From positions 3,596,001 to 3,660,000 of the forward strand of contig NC_014666.1 in assembly GCF_000166135.1 (NCBI RefSeq): DNA of 64,000 nucleotides, read 5' to 3'. Below, piece after piece: positions 9,738 to 19,241 of this stretch (its first letter is position 1; each line of letters opens with the position of its first letter). The position numbers and the translations under genes are program-made. This stretch comes from Pseudofrankia inefficax (GTDB lineage: Bacteria > Actinomycetota > Actinomycetes > Frankiales > Frankiaceae). Under the pieces are notes generated by a model. It was given only the letters and a program-made list of their open reading frames with translations. It searched no databases and was not told the origin of the DNA.

Positions 9738-12203
9738 GTGCAGGACATCGCGTTGCCGGTGCGGCTCGGGCCCACGACGCTGACCGCGCGGATCGGTGCC
9801 GGCGGAATGGGCATCGTCTATTACGGGCTGCTCGGGCCCACCCCGGTCGCGGTCAAGGTGATCCGGTCCGAGCTCGCCGACTCGGCCGAGTTCCGGGCCC
9901 GGTTCCGGCGCGAGATCGAGCTGATGCGCCGGGTCCGCGGGGTGTGCACCGCCCGCGTCTACGCCGCCGACCCCGACTGGTACCCGCCCTACCTGGCGAC
10001 CGAGTTCCTGGCCGGCCCGACCCTGGCTGACTGGATCCTGCGCAACGGGCCGATCGTCGGCCCGTCGCTGCGCACCCTGGCCCTCGGCCTGGCGGAGGCG
10101 CTGCTGGCCGTGCACCGCGCCGGTGTCGTGCACCGCGACCTCAAGCCGGGCAACGTGCTGCTCACGCAGGCAGGCCCGAAGGTCGTCGACTTCGGGATCG
10201 CGGACGCCACCGACGTCACCGTGCTCACCAGGGTGGGCACTCCGGTCGGCACCCCCGGCTACATGAGTCCCGAGCAGCTCAACGGCCTGGAGGTCGTCGG
10301 CCCGCCCGCCGACGTCTTCGCCTGGGGCTGCACGGTCGCCTACGCGGCGACGGCGCGTACCCCGTTCGGCGCCGGCCCGACGGACGCGGTGCTCTTCCGG
10401 GTCCGGCACGACCCGCCCAACCTGGCCGGCATTCCCGAGGACCTCGCCGGCCTCGTCGAGGAGACGCTGCGCAAGGACGCGGCGACCCGGCCCGACGCCG
10501 CCGAGCTGGTGCGCCGCCTGCTGCGGCTCCTCCTGGGCGCCCAGTGGGCCGCCGAGGCCGCCGGCGTCGGCGGTGCCAGCCAGGGCGCCGACGCCCATCT
10601 CGTCGCGGCCCGCGGCGCGGACGGCGGGCCCGCCGAGGCGGCCGGGACCTCGGACGACGGCGTCGGCAGGCCCGACCGCCGCGGGCCGGACAGCGAACGC
10701 TCGGACGGCGAACTGGCCCGTGGCGTCGCCTACGCGCTCGACCGGCACTGGCCGATCCGGGCCTACCTCCCGCCGCCACCGACGGTCTCGCCGCCGGCAC
10801 CCGGCGCGCCAGGCGCTCCCTCTTCCCTCCGCCCAGGACCCGCCGCGGGTCCGCCTGCGCCCCACCTGGCGCCGGCGGCGATGCCCTCGGCTCCGGCCGG
10901 CGCGGGCTCCGGGGCCCGGCCGCCGCTGCCGCCCGTCGGGCCGGGTGGGCTGGCTCCCGCGCCGTGGCCCGCGCCCCAGTGGCCGCCGCCGGCCGGCCCG
11001 CCGGTGGGCTCGCTCCCGGTCCTCGGCCGCCCGGCCGCGCCGATGCCGACCGGCCTGCGACACCCCGCCGCACCCTCCATGCCGGCCGCACCCTCCATGC
11101 CGGCCGCACCCTCCATGCCGGCCGCACCACCGATGCCAGCCCCGCCCCCGATGGCGCCCGTGGCGTCGAGGCCACCTCTGACGTCCCTGCCGCCGGGCGC
11201 GGTGCGGGCACCGGGGGCGGCCGGCGCGGGGATGCCGGCCGGGCCGCGGGGGCCGGCCGGCCCACCCACCGGCGCGGCGGCCCCGCCCGCGCGCGGCCCG
11301 GCGCCGGCCGGCCACACCGGGCCCCTCGCCGTCATGCGCCCGCCCGCCCCGCCGGCCAGGGGCGGCTGGCGCGCCCGCCACAGCGGTTTCGCCGCCGCCA
11401 GCCTGACCGCCGGCATCGTGCTGCTCGTCGTCGTCCTCGCCGTCACCTCGCTGCTGGTCTTCCGCTTCGTCACGCGAGGCGACGACTCCTCGGGGGCGCC
11501 CGGGACCGGCCCGACGAGTGTCAAGCCGCCGGCCACGGGCCGCGCCGCGGTGCCGACCACGGCGGGCGGCGCCGGGGCCAAGGCCACCACGGTGCCGGCG
11601 TCCGCCGCGACGACGGTGGCCGGCCGCTGCCGCTACTGGGCGACCGCCGCCGCCGGGCCGGCTCCGGGCCTGCCGCCGGCCGCGACGAGCGTGCCGACCG
11701 GGCCCTCGACGATGGTCGTGCGGACCAACTACGGGACGCTGTCCGCCGAACTCGATGCCGCCGCCGCCCCCTGCGCGGTCTACGCGCTGCACCACCTCGC
11801 GACCGCCGGGTACTACGACGGCAGCTTCTGCCCGCGCGAGACGATCGGCCCCGACGCGATGGTCTCGGTCCTGCAGTGCGGTGACCCGACAGGCAGCGGC
11901 GCGGGCTCGCCCGGCTTCGCCTACGCCGCCGAGCACACCGCCACCAACGACTTCGGTCCCGGAACGCTGGCGATGGCGACGACCAGCCGGCCGGACACCA
12001 ACGGTGCCCAGTTCCTGATCAGCTACGACGACCCGACCCCGGCGGGCCTCGCCGCCGTGGCCGCGCACTACACGGTCATCGGCCGGATCACGAGCGGCCT
12101 CGACGTCCTCGACCGCCTCGTCGGCAAGGGTGTCGAGGGCGGCGGGAGCGAGGGGCCGCCGGCCAGCGAGGCCCGGATCGAGTCCGTCACCATTGCCGAA
12201 TGA
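9738..12203 (+). CDS. Membrane Ser/Thr protein kinase fused to a cyclophilin-type peptidyl-prolyl isomerase
   Basis: An 821-residue four-part protein. Residues 10-265 are a PknB-type kinase with every key element: glycine loop GAGGMG (20-25), VAVK (K40), HRDLKPGN (D134), DFG (151-153) and SPEQ. A long Pro/Ala linker (about 350-540) follows, including tandem PSMPAA units. One membrane helix lies near 553-575 (GIVLLVVVLAVTSLLVF). The outer part, about 657-821, is a cyclophilin fold: NYGTLSAELDAAAAP, QCGDPTGSGAGSPGF and NGAQFLISYDD match the family, while the catalytic loop (FCPRETIG) diverges from the usual FHRV. Bacterial kinases of this type normally carry PASTA or NHL sensors outside; a PPIase there is unusual and may sense or fold cell-wall proteins. 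GTG start. Confidence 0.9.
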   Translation: MQDIALPVRLGPTTLTARIGAGGMGIVYYGLLGPTPVAVKVIRSELADSAEFRARFRREIELMRRVRGVCTARVYAADPDWYPPYLATEFLAGPTLADWILRNGPIVGPSLRTLALGLAEALLAVHRAGVVHRDLKPGNVLLTQAGPKVVDFGIADATDVTVLTRVGTPVGTPGYMSPEQLNGLEVVGPPADVFAWGCTVAYAATARTPFGAGPTDAVLFRVRHDPPNLAGIPEDLAGLVEETLRKDAATRPDAAELVRRLLRLLLGAQWAAEAAGVGGASQGADAHLVAARGADGGPAEAAGTSDDGVGRPDRRGPDSERSDGELARGVAYALDRHWPIRAYLPPPPTVSPPAPGAPGAPSSLRPGPAAGPPAPHLAPAAMPSAPAGAGSGARPPLPPVGPGGLAPAPWPAPQWPPPAGPPVGSLPVLGRPAAPMPTGLRHPAAPSMPAAPSMPAAPSMPAAPPMPAPPPMAPVASRPPLTSLPPGAVRAPGAAGAGMPAGPRGPAGPPTGAAAPPARGPAPAGHTGPLAVMRPPAPPARGGWRARHSGFAAASLTAGIVLLVVVLAVTSLLVFRFVTRGDDSSGAPGTGPTSVKPPATGRAAVPTTAGGAGAKATTVPASAATTVAGRCRYWATAAAGPAPGLPPAATSVPTGPSTMVVRTNYGTLSAELDAAAAPCAVYALHHLATAGYYDGSFCPRETIGPDAMVSVLQCGDPTGSGAGSPGFAYAAEHTATNDFGPGTLAMATTSRPDTNGAQFLISYDDPTPAGLAAVAAHYTVIGRITSGLDVLDRLVGKGVEGGGSEGPPASEARIESVTIAE
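11073..11126 (+). repeat. Three tandem 18-bp repeats inside the kinase linker
   Basis: The unit CCCTCCATGCCGGCCGCA occurs three times in a row (11073, 11091, 11109) and encodes the repeated PSMPAA of the proline-rich juxtamembrane linker. Identical units suggest recent slippage expansion. Confidence 0.85.
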
Positions 12204-12445
12204 ATCTCGGCGCGGGAAAGTTCATATCCGAGTAGAAGGTGACGCCGTCGTAGAAGCCGGCATCCTCGCGTGCGCGGGCCGCATTTCCCTTGTGGTGCGG
12301 GTGATCGCCCAACGCGACGGCAACGTTTTCCCGCCTTAACGGCGGCTAAACCACATTTAAGGCATCGCACAGGCGGTCTCCCTAATGTCCGGACCGCTCC
12401 GTCCTCCGCGGGGCGCCCCGGACCACGTACCTCCCAGGGAGACCC

Positions 12446-14023
12446 ATGCTGTTGACGTATGTCCGCCGCGAGCTGAGAGGGCGCATGCGGCAGACTGTGA
12501 TCGTGGCGGTGGGGCTCGCCCTCGCCGTCGCTCTCATCCTGGCTGTGACGGCGGCCTCCTCCGGGGTGCGTAACGCGCAGTCGAACGTGCTCGGGGCGAT
12601 CTACGGGGTCGGCACCGACATCACGGTGACCCAGGCCGACCAGCCCGGCCAGGGCAGCGACCAGCAGTTCCAGTTCGCCGGCCAGGCCCCCGGCAGCACC
12701 TCCCAGAGCTCCACCACGAACGTCTCCTCCGGGAACCTGCGGGTCGCGCCGGGCTCGGCCGCCATCAAGGACACCGCGGTCACCACGATCAGCAGGACGG
12801 CGGGCGTCGCCGACGTGACGGCGACGCTGATGCTGCGCAACACCACGTTCAGCGGCCAGCTCGCCGGCCAGAGCCTGCAGGACCTGCGGGGGCAGTTCCG
12901 GGCCCAGCGCGGCGGTCAGGTCAGCGGCAACAGTGGGTTCACCGGCTTCGGCGGCGGCAACTTCAACATCGCCAGCACCACTGTCGAGGGTGTCCAGCCC
13001 GGCGCGGCCGCTCTCGGGCCGCTCTCGGGCGCGGCGGTCAGCAGCGGGCGCGGCTTCACCGCCGAGGACGTCAAGGCCGACGTGGCGATGCTGTCCAAGA
13101 GCTACGCCGACACGAACAAGCTCGCCGTCGGCGGCACGGTCACCGTCAAGGGCACCGCGATGAAGATCGTCGGGCTGCTCGACGCCACCACCTCGGGCAC
13201 GACGCTGTCCGACGTCTACATTCCGCTCGGCGTCGCCCAGAACCTGGCCGGCCTGTCGGGCGAGGTCACCAACGTCTACGTGAAGGCGACGTCGTCCAGC
13301 TCCGTCGACAGCGCCGCGGCCGCGATCAAGAAGGCGCTGCCGAGCGCGACCGTCGACACCCAGTCCGATCTCGCCAGCGGCATCTCCGGCTCGCTGTCGA
13401 GCGCGTCGTCGCTGGTGAAGAACCTCGGCACCTGGCTGTCGATCGGTGTGCTGATCGCCGCGTTCGTGCTCGCGATCCTGTTCACCATCTCGGGCGTCAC
13501 GCGGCGTACCCGTGACTTCGGGACACTGAAGGCGATCGGCTGGAGCAACGGGCGCATCGTCCGCCAGGTCGGCACCGAGTCGGTGTTCCAGGGCCTGATC
13601 GGCGGGGTCGTCGGGCTCGGCATCGGGCTGCTCGGCATCCTGTGGATCAACTCGTCGCACATCAAGCTCGCCGGCACGACGGCCAGCACCGCGGCCGGCG
13701 CGGCCAACACGGCCCGGCGGGCGGCGTTCGGTAACGGTGGTGGCGGCGGCGGTTACGGCGGCCCGTTCGGCGGTGGCGCCGCGGGCGGCTTCCCCGGCGG
13801 CGCGGCCGGCGGCACGGGTACTGGCGCCGGTACCGGAACCGGTGGCGCGGCGCGCCGGACCGCGAGCAGCACCGTCGACGTCGTCCTGCACGCGCCCGTC
13901 CACTGGAGCGTGATCCTGCTCGGCATCGGGCTCGCGGTGCTCGGCGGCCTGCTCGCCGGCGTCTTCGGTGGCTGGCGGGCCTCCCGCCTGCGTCCGGCGG
14001 CCGCGCTGCGCAGCCTCGACTGA
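12446..14023 (+). CDS. ABC exporter permease, MacB/FtsX family
   Basis: A 525-residue permease. A first helix at about 15-37 is followed by a large extracytoplasmic MacB-like domain (about 40-320) and three C-terminal helices (about 330-355, 375-400 and 490-515) that form the FtsX domain, with the typical VTRRTRDFGTLKAIGWSNGRIVRQVGTES coupling segment split across 350-380. A Gly-rich insert (about 430-465) lies between the last two helices. ATG at 12446 has GGGAG six bases upstream. The ATPase gene follows 57 bp later, so the pair is one MacB/LolCD-type exporter or mechanotransmission complex; substrate unknown. Confidence 0.9.
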   Translation: MLLTYVRRELRGRMRQTVIVAVGLALAVALILAVTAASSGVRNAQSNVLGAIYGVGTDITVTQADQPGQGSDQQFQFAGQAPGSTSQSSTTNVSSGNLRVAPGSAAIKDTAVTTISRTAGVADVTATLMLRNTTFSGQLAGQSLQDLRGQFRAQRGGQVSGNSGFTGFGGGNFNIASTTVEGVQPGAAALGPLSGAAVSSGRGFTAEDVKADVAMLSKSYADTNKLAVGGTVTVKGTAMKIVGLLDATTSGTTLSDVYIPLGVAQNLAGLSGEVTNVYVKATSSSSVDSAAAAIKKALPSATVDTQSDLASGISGSLSSASSLVKNLGTWLSIGVLIAAFVLAILFTISGVTRRTRDFGTLKAIGWSNGRIVRQVGTESVFQGLIGGVVGLGIGLLGILWINSSHIKLAGTTASTAAGAANTARRAAFGNGGGGGGYGGPFGGGAAGGFPGGAAGGTGTGAGTGTGGAARRTASSTVDVVLHAPVHWSVILLGIGLAVLGGLLAGVFGGWRASRLRPAAALRSLD

Positions 14024-14080
14024 CGTCGGCCCCGCCAGACCACCGGACGCCGCCAGACACCGGATGCGAGAAGAGACGAC

Positions 14081-15013
<933 letters not shown>

Positions 15014-15022
15014 TCCCCGCGT

Positions 15023-15047
15023 GGCCCGCCGGCGGGACCGGCGGGCC
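15023..15047. terminator. Strong hairpin between convergent ABC and efeB genes
   Basis: GGCCCGCCGG and CCGGCGGGCC form a perfect 10-bp stem with a 5-nt loop, 10 bp after the ABC ATPase stop codon and ahead of the convergent efeB end. It can serve both strands. Confidence 0.65.
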
Positions 15048-15155
15048 GCTCAGACCCCGCCGTGCGCCAACGGCGCGGGCACCGGCCCCGCGGCCCGCCC
15101 GGTCACCTCCCCCAAGCCGGGCCGGGCCGCGGGGCCAGCGTGTCGCCGGCCGCCG

Positions 15156-16523
15156 TCACGCGAACGCGCTCTGGCCCCAGTGCTGGCCGGGCTGGACGCC
15201 CGGCGGGCAGGCGAACAGACCGCTGCCGACGTGCTGGATGTACTCGTTGAGGGCGTCGTTGACCTTGCCCGCCAGCGACCGTTGGATGGTGACGAACTGG
15301 GTGCGCGGGTCGCGCTGGTACGCGAGAAAGAACAGCCCCGCCTCGAGCCGGCCCAGCTCGTCCGTGCCGTCGGTGAACGAGTAGCCGCGCCGCAGGAGCA
15401 CGGCGCCGTTGTTGTGGGAGGAATGGGCGAGGCGGACGTGGGCCTTGGCGTCGATGAGCGGCTCGCCGTCGGGGCCCTTCGCCGTCAGATCCAGCGGATC
15501 GAACTCGGCCCGCAGGCCGAGAGGCGCTCCTGTTCCCTTGAAACGGCCGATGACCCGTTCCTGCTCGGTCAGCGGGGTCGAGTCCCAGGGCTCGATGAGC
15601 ATCCGGATGCGGCGGCTGACCAGGTAGCTGCCGCCCGTCATCCAGTCCGGCCCGTCGCCGGGCTGGACCCAGACGTGGGCGTTCATCTCGGCCGGGTCGT
15701 CGGCCGTGATGTTGTTGGTGCCGTCCTTGAAGCCCATCATGTTGCGCGCGGTGGCCTGGCTCGTCGAGGTCGAGCTGGTCCGGCCGAACCCGAGCTGGGA
15801 GTAGCGCACCGAGGCGGTGCCGCGGGCGAGCCGGGCCAGGTTGCGGATCGCGTGCACGGCCACCTGCGGGTCGTCGGCGCAGGCCTGCACGCACAGGTCA
15901 CCGCCGCTGGCCGCCGGGTCCAGCGCGTCCCCGGGGAAGGCCGGCAGCTCGGCGAGCTGAGGCGGCCGGGACCCGGCGAGGCCGAAGCGGTCCTTGCCCG
16001 TGGCGTCGGTGAACAGGCTGGTACCGAAGCCGACCGTGAGAGTCAGCCGGGCGGCCTGCAGGCCGAGCGCCTCGCCGGTGTCGTCGGGCGGCGAGTCCGG
16101 CGGCCCGGTGACCGCGCCGGTCCCGACGTCGTTCCCGGCGGTCAGGTGGGAGGCCGCGTTGGTCCAGGCGGTCAGCAGCGCGACGAGGTCCGCGCGGGTG
16201 GCCGCCGGGCTGAGGTCGAACGCGGCGAAATGCAGCCGGTCCTGGACCGGCGTCACGATCCCGGCCTGGTGCTGGCCGAAGAACGGCACCACCTGCCCCG
16301 CCTGCGAGCGGCCCGGCCCGGAGTCGGAGTCGGTGGCGGCGGTGACCGCGACTGCCCCGCCGGCGCCGGCGGCGGCCCCGAGCGCCGCGGCGCCGCCGAT
16401 CAGACCGAACACGCGGCGGCGGCTCAGGGTGCTGACGCCGCCTGCCGGGCGGGCGGCGTCGGAGCTGGGCGGACCATCCTCGGCGGCCGTCACCGGGGAG
16501 TCGGGGCTGTCGGGCTGGCTCAC
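15156..16523 (-). CDS. efeB: EfeB, Tat-exported DyP-type haem peroxidase of the ferrous/ferric iron uptake system
   Basis: A 455-residue secreted DyP peroxidase. The Tat signal is clear: SRRRVFGLIGG followed by a hydrophobic alanine stretch at residues 34-62. The DyP family GxxDG motif is present as GFKDGTNN, and RLAHSSHNNG supplies the proximal haem histidine region. In the EfeUOB system EfeB oxidises ferrous iron or handles haem iron outside the membrane for delivery through EfeU. GTG start; its first four bases overlap the efeO stop (GTGA), consistent with translational coupling. It is the last gene of the efeUOB operon. Confidence 0.95.
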   Translation of the reverse strand: MSQPDSPDSPVTAAEDGPPSSDAARPAGGVSTLSRRRVFGLIGGAAALGAAAGAGGAVAVTAATDSDSGPGRSQAGQVVPFFGQHQAGIVTPVQDRLHFAAFDLSPAATRADLVALLTAWTNAASHLTAGNDVGTGAVTGPPDSPPDDTGEALGLQAARLTLTVGFGTSLFTDATGKDRFGLAGSRPPQLAELPAFPGDALDPAASGGDLCVQACADDPQVAVHAIRNLARLARGTASVRYSQLGFGRTSSTSTSQATARNMMGFKDGTNNITADDPAEMNAHVWVQPGDGPDWMTGGSYLVSRRIRMLIEPWDSTPLTEQERVIGRFKGTGAPLGLRAEFDPLDLTAKGPDGEPLIDAKAHVRLAHSSHNNGAVLLRRGYSFTDGTDELGRLEAGLFFLAYQRDPRTQFVTIQRSLAGKVNDALNEYIQHVGSGLFACPPGVQPGQHWGQSAFA

Positions 16524-17704
16524 TTGGTGGTCACGGCTCCGGCCAGCTGGCCGAGCGGCTCGGAGATGGCGTCGACCTCGACCGCGAGGGCCCTGACCTG
16601 CTCGGGCGTGAGGGAGTCATAGGAGACGTAGGGACTGCCCGCGATGTATCCGGCGTCGCCGGGCTTGCCGAGATGGGTGCCGAGGAGGCTGATCAGCGCG
16701 GGGAACCGCTGGTCGAGCGTCGTCACCAGCTCCGGCTTCTTCTCCTGCAGGGCCGGGCGCAGCGTGGTGTACACGTACTTCGCGCCGTCGACGTTGCCGG
16801 CGAAGTCGACCAGGTCGATGCGGGAGTAGCGCTCCTCCTCGCCGGTCACCTTGGACTTGGCGACCTCGTCCAGCAGCGACTTCGCGCCGTTCGCCATGAT
16901 CAACGGGGTGAAGTCCACGGTCGCGACGAGCGTGTTCAGCTTTCCGACGTTGGTGGTCAGCGCGGCCGTCAGCGGCTTCGCTCCGTCGACGGAGTTCTTC
17001 TCGAAGAGCTGCTGTTCGATGGCGTGGAAGCCGACGAACGGGGAGTCCGGGGTGACGTCGTCGGCGCGCATGTCGATGAGCGGGTCCAGGTCGCCGAAGG
17101 ATTCCGCGATCGGCTCGATGCGCTCGTAGTGCAGCCGCGCGGTCGGGTAGGTCTCCTTGGCCTTGGCCAGGTCACCCGCGTCGACGGCCGCGACGAACGT
17201 CGCTGTGGTGTCGACCAGGGCCTTGGTCTCGGTCTCGACGTAGGTGCGGTAGGAGGTGACCGCGGTCCGCAGGTTCTGGTCGAGGCTCTGCGCCGGCGCC
17301 GCGGCGCCGGTGACGGTCAGGGGCGTGCGGATGCCGTTGCCGACCATTCCGGGCTTGCACGCCACCTGGTAGGCACCGGCCGGCAGGTCGACGATCAGGT
17401 TTCGTTTCGTCGCGGGGCCGATGTTCTCGACCTCGCCCATGATCCGGTCGCCCGTCGCGTAGACGTAGACCTCGGTCACCTGCGAGGCGGTGTTGGTGAT
17501 CTCGAAGGTGTGCCGGCCGGCTGGCAAGGACACCCGGGCCACCTGGCAGTTCTTGTCGCCGGCCTGCACCGTGACCGGGCCGCCGCTGGCCCCGGACGTG
17601 CCGGAACTGGAGCTTGGGCCCGACGACGAGCAGCCGGCGATCAGCGTCGCGGCCGCGACCGCCGGACAGGCCAGGCGCCAGATACGGATGGCGGGTGAGG
17701 TCAC
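16520..17704 (-). CDS. efeO: EfeO, iron-binding lipoprotein with cupredoxin and M75 domains
   Basis: A 394-residue exported lipoprotein: a short signal ends in LIAGC, with C25 as the predicted lipidated cysteine. It is followed by a Ser-rich tether, an N-terminal cupredoxin-like domain (about 40-130) and a C-terminal imelysin/M75-like domain (about 140-390) containing the HxxE metal motif as FHAIEQQLF and the conserved YERIEP. It binds and passes iron to EfeU. GTG at 17704 is chosen because AGGAGA lies seven bases upstream; a GTG at 17725 would place that site inside the gene. It overlaps efeB by 4 bp. Confidence 0.95.
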   Translation of the reverse strand: MTSPAIRIWRLACPAVAAATLIAGCSSSGPSSSSGTSGASGGPVTVQAGDKNCQVARVSLPAGRHTFEITNTASQVTEVYVYATGDRIMGEVENIGPATKRNLIVDLPAGAYQVACKPGMVGNGIRTPLTVTGAAAPAQSLDQNLRTAVTSYRTYVETETKALVDTTATFVAAVDAGDLAKAKETYPTARLHYERIEPIAESFGDLDPLIDMRADDVTPDSPFVGFHAIEQQLFEKNSVDGAKPLTAALTTNVGKLNTLVATVDFTPLIMANGAKSLLDEVAKSKVTGEEERYSRIDLVDFAGNVDGAKYVYTTLRPALQEKKPELVTTLDQRFPALISLLGTHLGKPGDAGYIAGSPYVSYDSLTPEQVRALAVEVDAISEPLGQLAGAVTTK

Positions 17705-17785
17705 CGGTTCTCTCCTATGGTTCACGAGCTGCGTTGACGGCGGGTGTTCACAAGCCGCGTTGACGGCGGAGCGAAACGGAATGCG

Positions 17786-18670
17786 TTATCGGGCGGGTGA
17801 CTGCTGGGCTTCGTCCGCCGCCGGGTTTCTCACGGGAGCCGGCGGCGCGCTTGGCTGGCTGGCCCGCGTCCGCCCGCCGAGGAAGAAGATCGTCATGACG
17901 GGGACGAGGTAGGCCACCCAGGCGACCGCCTGGACGACCGTCGTCTGCGGGGTGAAGTTGAAGACGCCCTTGAGCAGCGCCCCATACCAGGAACCGAGTG
18001 AGATCTGGTTGCTGACGTCGAAGGCGAGGGCGTTCAGGCCGCCGATCGCGCCGCCTTCCTGCAGGTCGTGAACCGCGTAGGCGAGCACGCCCGCGGCGAT
18101 CACGATCAGGCCGGCGCCGGTCCAGGTGAAGAACCGGGCGAGGTTCAGCTTCACCGAGCGGCGATACAGCAGCCAGGCCAGCACCACGGCGGTGAGAATG
18201 CCGAGCGAGAACCCGACGACCGGCGCGGTCGTGCTGCCCGCGGCCTGCACGGCCGACCAGAAGAACAACGCCGTCTCCAGGCCCTCGCGGGCGACGGCGA
18301 GGAATGCCGTGAGGGCGACGGCGAGAACGCCCATCTGCAGCGCGGAGGCCATCCGCCCGTCCAGCTCCGCCCGCATGCCCCGGGCGGTGCGGCGCATCCA
18401 GAACACCATCCAGGTGACGAACACGACAGCGAGCGCGGACATCGTGCCGCCGAAGAGCTCCTGGCTTCGGAAGTCCGACAGCAGGCTCGTCGAGGTGTAG
18501 GTCAGCAACGCGCCGAACGCGATGCTGACCGCGACCGCGAGAGCCACCCCGCCCGAGACGACGACCAGCCGGTCGCGCCGGCCGGCCTTGACCAGGTAGG
18601 CGACCAGGATGCTCACGACCAGCCCGGCCTCCAGGCCCTCACGCAGGCCGATCAGGTAGTTGGCAAGCAC
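17786..18670 (-). CDS. efeU: EfeU/FTR1 family iron permease
   Basis: A 294-residue membrane protein with about seven helices. Both REXXE iron-binding motifs of the FTR1/EfeU family are present: REGLE at residues 10-14 and REGLE again near 128-132. GTG at 18670 gives the family-typical N terminus (LANYLIGLREGLEAG) and has GAAGGGAC upstream; the longer frame would bury that site. It is the first gene of the operon, followed by efeO after 81 bp. The upstream region shared with the divergent blaI-type gene contains an IdeR-like iron box and a BlaI-like palindrome. Confidence 0.95.
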   Translation of the reverse strand: MLANYLIGLREGLEAGLVVSILVAYLVKAGRRDRLVVVSGGVALAVAVSIAFGALLTYTSTSLLSDFRSQELFGGTMSALAVVFVTWMVFWMRRTARGMRAELDGRMASALQMGVLAVALTAFLAVAREGLETALFFWSAVQAAGSTTAPVVGFSLGILTAVVLAWLLYRRSVKLNLARFFTWTGAGLIVIAAGVLAYAVHDLQEGGAIGGLNALAFDVSNQISLGSWYGALLKGVFNFTPQTTVVQAVAWVAYLVPVMTIFFLGGRTRASQPSAPPAPVRNPAADEAQQSPAR

Positions 18671-18695
18671 GGGTGGTCCCTTCTCGGCCTTCATC

Positions 18696-18713
18696 AACTA
18701 TCGGACGATAGTT
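18696..18713. promoter_or_regulatory. Perfect palindrome, candidate BlaI-family operator
   Basis: AACTATCGGACGATAGTT has perfect 8-bp arms and a 2-bp centre. BlaI/MecI/CopY repressors bind ACTA...TAGT-type dyads of this size, and a BlaI-family gene starts 108 bp away on the other strand. The site sits just upstream of the efeU start, so it could control efeUOB, blaI or both. Confidence 0.55.
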
Positions 18714-18717
18714 TGTT

Positions 18718-18736
18718 GAAGGTAAGGCATACCTAA
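18718..18736. promoter_or_regulatory. IdeR/DtxR-type iron box upstream of efeU
   Basis: Read toward efeU the site is TTAGGTATGCCTTACCTTC, matching 14 of 19 positions of the actinobacterial IdeR/DtxR consensus TTAGGTTAGSCTAACCTAA, including both TTAGGT and ACCT half-site cores. Iron-loaded IdeR would repress efeUOB, as expected for a high-affinity iron importer. Confidence 0.65.
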
Positions 18737-18821
18737 CGGGCGGGGCAAGCGCAAGTCGGGAGTGCTGCCACAATTGGTGGAGCAGGGCAGGTCTCAGCGG
18801 GAGCGGGCGCGGGGAGGCGAC

Positions 18822-19241
18822 ATGGCGGGCCGGTTGCACCCGCGCCCCAGTGGGGGGCTGGAGAGCGAGGTCGTCGCCTGCCTCGCCGCGGCCGGCGAGC
18901 CGTTGACCGCGGCGCAGGTCCAGGCCGAGCTCGGCGCCGACCTCGCCTACACGACGGTGCTGACCACCCTCACGCGGCTGCACGCCAAGGGAGCGCTGAA
19001 CCGAAGCCCCCGAGGCCGGGCCTACGCCTACGAGCTGGTCGGTAGCCAGACCGAGGCCCAGGCCGGTCTCACCGCCCGGCAGATGCAGAAGCTGCTCGCC
19101 GCCGGCGTCGACCGGGCCAGCGTCCTGTCCCGGTTCGTCGACAGCCTGGACGAGGACTCCGAACGCATCCTGCGCGAGCTGCTGGCCCGCCACCCGGCCA
19201 CGGGCGAGGAGCCCCGAGGCGGGGACCAGGCGCCCTCGTGA
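18822..19241 (+). CDS. BlaI/MecI/CopY family transcriptional repressor
   Basis: A 139-residue winged-helix repressor: residues 10-75 carry LESEVVACLAAAGEPLTAAQVQAEL and the recognition helix region YTTVLTTLTRLHAKGALNR, and the C-terminal half is the helical dimerisation domain (SVLSRFVDSLDEDSERILRELL). In BlaI proteins, cleavage between these parts by the partner protease relieves repression. ATG at 18822 has GGGGAGG five bases upstream. It overlaps the M56 protease gene by 4 bp (GTGA). It is divergent from efeUOB across a 151-bp region with a palindrome suited to this repressor. Confidence 0.92.
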   Translation: MAGRLHPRPSGGLESEVVACLAAAGEPLTAAQVQAELGADLAYTTVLTTLTRLHAKGALNRSPRGRAYAYELVGSQTEAQAGLTARQMQKLLAAGVDRASVLSRFVDSLDEDSERILRELLARHPATGEEPRGGDQAPS

